A stretch of DNA of 64,000 nt from Indolivaga macrotermitis (GTDB lineage: Bacteria > Bacteroidota > Bacteroidia > Bacteroidales > Dysgonomonadaceae): positions 124,001 through 188,000 of the forward strand of contig NZ_FQUC01000003.1 in NCBI RefSeq assembly GCF_900128985.1, read 5' to 3'. This document shows, in pieces, positions 62,210 to 64,000 of the stretch. Position 1 is the stretch's first letter, and each line of letters opens with the position of its first letter. Below the pieces are notes generated by a model. The model made no database searches and had not been told where the DNA came from. It worked only from the letters and a program-made list of their open reading frames with translations. The translations under genes were made by a program, and so were the position numbers.

Positions 62210-64000
62210 TTAAAATGTAACATTTACTCCACCGGAGAACATTCTTGACAGGGGATAAACGATTACGCTACCTCCTAATTCAGGATCGACTCCTCTGAAA
62301 TCTTTACTTTTGATAGTCAGCAGATTTTCTCCGGATGCAAATATTCTGACATTGCTTAATCCTGCCTGATTAGTCCATTTATTGGGCAGAGTGTATCCTA
62401 TTTGCAGTGTTCTAAGCTTCAGGAACGAAGTGTTCTGTAGAAAAAGAGTGTTTGCCGGAGATTTGCTGTTTGCAGCCAATAAACGCGGATACTTCGCATT
62501 GATATTTGCATTAGGATCTGTTGCCGGATCGTAATTATCGTAATCATAAACCGACTTATAAGCATCGTATGTGTAGTATACAGATGATGCATCGGCAGGA
62601 ATAGCATCGTATAATTGTGTAATATTTCCGTTCACGCCTTTATCATACACATAAGCATATGATCCTAATCTGGCTTCCCAGTTCATACTGAAATCAAAAC
62701 CTTTCCATTCTCCTGTTAAAGTTAATCCCAGATTCCACTTTGGTGTAGCAGATTTTCCTGTGAATTTTTGGTCGTTACTGTCCCCATATATACCGTCACC
62801 ATTCAGGTCGGCCATAATCTGGTCACCATACCACAATTCACCTCCAGATCCTCCGGTAACATTACCATTAGCATCTACTTTAGGAGATCCGACTTTGTAT
62901 CCAAAATCATATCCGGCGGCAATCATGCTTTTTACCCATTCCAGATCGGCCTTTGTCCTGATCATACCATCCCTAGGCCCTCCTTTAGGATCAACTTTTC
63001 CGTCAGCGGAGAAATATTTACCGGAACCCTTGTAAGGAGTATTTAAATAGAATTCGTCTATCCGGTGTCCTTCTACTCTTCTCTTATTACTTTCTACAGT
63101 AGAAACGTCTCCCAAGTTGGAATATCCGTATACCGGACGTCCCCATATATCGTATTGGCCTGCAATCGGACCGTACTCTAAAGCGCCTCTAAATTTGGTC
63201 ACTTTATTGGTATTATATGATGCGTTTAGTACAACTCCGTATCTGAAGTCTTTTATTTTGTCATTCCATCCAAGAGTCACTTCTATTCCTTTGTTGACCA
63301 TGTCGGCTGTATTGAGCCATTGTCTGTTAGGTATACCTCCCAAAGTCAAATACATCGAAGGCTTGTCCAGAATATCGGAAGAGTGCCGTTCATAGTAGTC
63401 CATCGATAGATTCAATCTGTTGCTGAGAACATAAGCATCAAAACCTAAGTTGAAGGTCGATACCTTTTCCCATGTCAGGTTAAGATTCGATGGTTGATTC
63501 TGAGCCAAGCCGTTATTGGCTTCGCCGTTGAGAACTCCGTTCGTTTGGCCATAAAGAGCCTGCCATGGATAATAGTCGGTACCACCAATCATGTTTCCAA
63601 GTTTACCCCAAGACGCTCTGATCTTCAGATCGTTGATCTTATCTTTCAATGGAGCATAGAACTCTTCTTCCGAAATACGCCATCCTCCCGAGAATGAAGG
63701 GAAATAACCCCATCTGTGTCCCGGAGCGTATTTGGATGAACCGTCAGCGCGAAAATTAGCTTCGAATAAATATTTGCCTTTATAGTCATAATTTACACGT
63801 CCAAAATAGGAAATCATAGCATAGTCGCCTTTCGCCGGGTTAGCATAGAATTGGTCAGAATCGCCCGGTGAAGTAGGTAAGTCTGTTATACTCCAGTCTA
63901 TCATTCCCATACTTTGACCTCTATAGCCAGATTTTTCCCAGAACATTTGTTCATAACCCGCTAATGCGTTTATACCATGGTCTCCCAATTGCTTGTTGTA
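62210..64000 (-). CDS. SusC/RagA family TonB-linked transporter (N-terminus beyond the window)
   Basis: 597 codons visible; the frame is open to the window end. The sequence is the beta-barrel part of a SusC protein (YFGRVNYDYKGKYLFEANFRADGSSKYAPGHRWGYFPSFSGGWRISEE; LKIRASWGKLGN) and ends with the barrel-closing GGVNVTF. The regulatory, plug and TonB-box parts lie outside. First gene of the second PUL; a gap of 233 bases, with no visible feature, separates it from susD. Confidence 0.95.
   Translation of the reverse strand, partial: YNKQLGDHGINALAGYEQMFWEKSGYRGQSMGMIDWSITDLPTSPGDSDQFYANPAKGDYAMISYFGRVNYDYKGKYLFEANFRADGSSKYAPGHRWGYFPSFSGGWRISEEEFYAPLKDKINDLKIRASWGKLGNMIGGTDYYPWQALYGQTNGVLNGEANNGLAQNQPSNLNLTWEKVSTFNLGFDAYVLSNRLNLSMDYYERHSSDILDKPSMYLTLGGIPNRQWLNTADMVNKGIEVTLGWNDKIKDFRYGVVLNASYNTNKVTKFRGALEYGPIAGQYDIWGRPVYGYSNLGDVSTVESNKRRVEGHRIDEFYLNTPYKGSGKYFSADGKVDPKGGPRDGMIRTKADLEWVKSMIAAGYDFGYKVGSPKVDANGNVTGGSGGELWYGDQIMADLNGDGIYGDSNDQKFTGKSATPKWNLGLTLTGEWKGFDFSMNWEARLGSYAYVYDKGVNGNITQLYDAIPADASSVYYTYDAYKSVYDYDNYDPATDPNANINAKYPRLLAANSKSPANTLFLQNTSFLKLRTLQIGYTLPNKWTNQAGLSNVRIFASGENLLTIKSKDFRGVDPELGGSVIVYPLSRMFSGGVNVTF

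Overview
The window is a low-GC chromosomal segment of a Bacteroidales bacterium, most like Dysgonomonadaceae (inference from family content). The signs are two SusC/SusD polysaccharide utilization loci (PULs), a hybrid two-component sensor with an AraC output domain, type IX secretion (T9SS) signals, and promoters of the TTTG-N19-TAnnTTTG type without Shine-Dalgarno sites. No rRNA, CRISPR array or intact insertion sequence is visible.

Region 1 (1-12370) is mostly core genome. It holds an HMA-AraC regulator, a PIN-PhoH ATPase, a TPR membrane protein next to ribH, a LOG hydrolase, a GNAT acetyltransferase, a secreted TonB_C-type protein, the queuosine precursor genes queC and queF with two uncharacterised neighbours, tRNA-Tyr, tRNA-Gly and tRNA-Pro, a MATE exporter and a small secreted protein.

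Region 2 (12390-30296) is a PUL. The minus-strand operon encodes SusC, SusD, a GH43, a sialidase-fold (possibly GH93) enzyme, an unassigned six-hairpin-like protein, a second GH43, an aldose epimerase and a GH2. The divergent hybrid sensor-regulator flanks it. The enzyme set suggests an arabinose-containing pectic side chain; this is inference.

Region 3 (30428-35349) has a helix-turn-helix regulator divergent from three tandem paralogous secreted proteins, a structured intergenic region that may be a small RNA, and a truncated globin.

Region 4 (35350-57396) is a polymorphic-toxin locus. On the minus strand a T9SS-tagged small protein precedes a 2074-residue SpvB/VCBS/RHS protein whose tip looks like a papain-fold peptidase. 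Downstream lie four paralogous exported candidate immunity proteins, an orphan toxin-tip fragment, decayed genes, a truncated orphan RHS module with an HExxH metalloprotease tip, a second candidate immunity pair and an RHS scrap. Inside this array, on the opposite strand, sits a three-gene operon (40672-45917): a TerB-C protein, a BrxC/BrxD-type P-loop ATPase and an Lhr-like DEAD/DEAH helicase. It is the best candidate for an under-described defence or DNA-processing system.

Region 5 (57585-64000) is a second PUL on the minus strand: a SusC (cut by the window end), SusD, a BACON-FISUMP lipoprotein and a GH16 enzyme, suggesting beta-glucan use.
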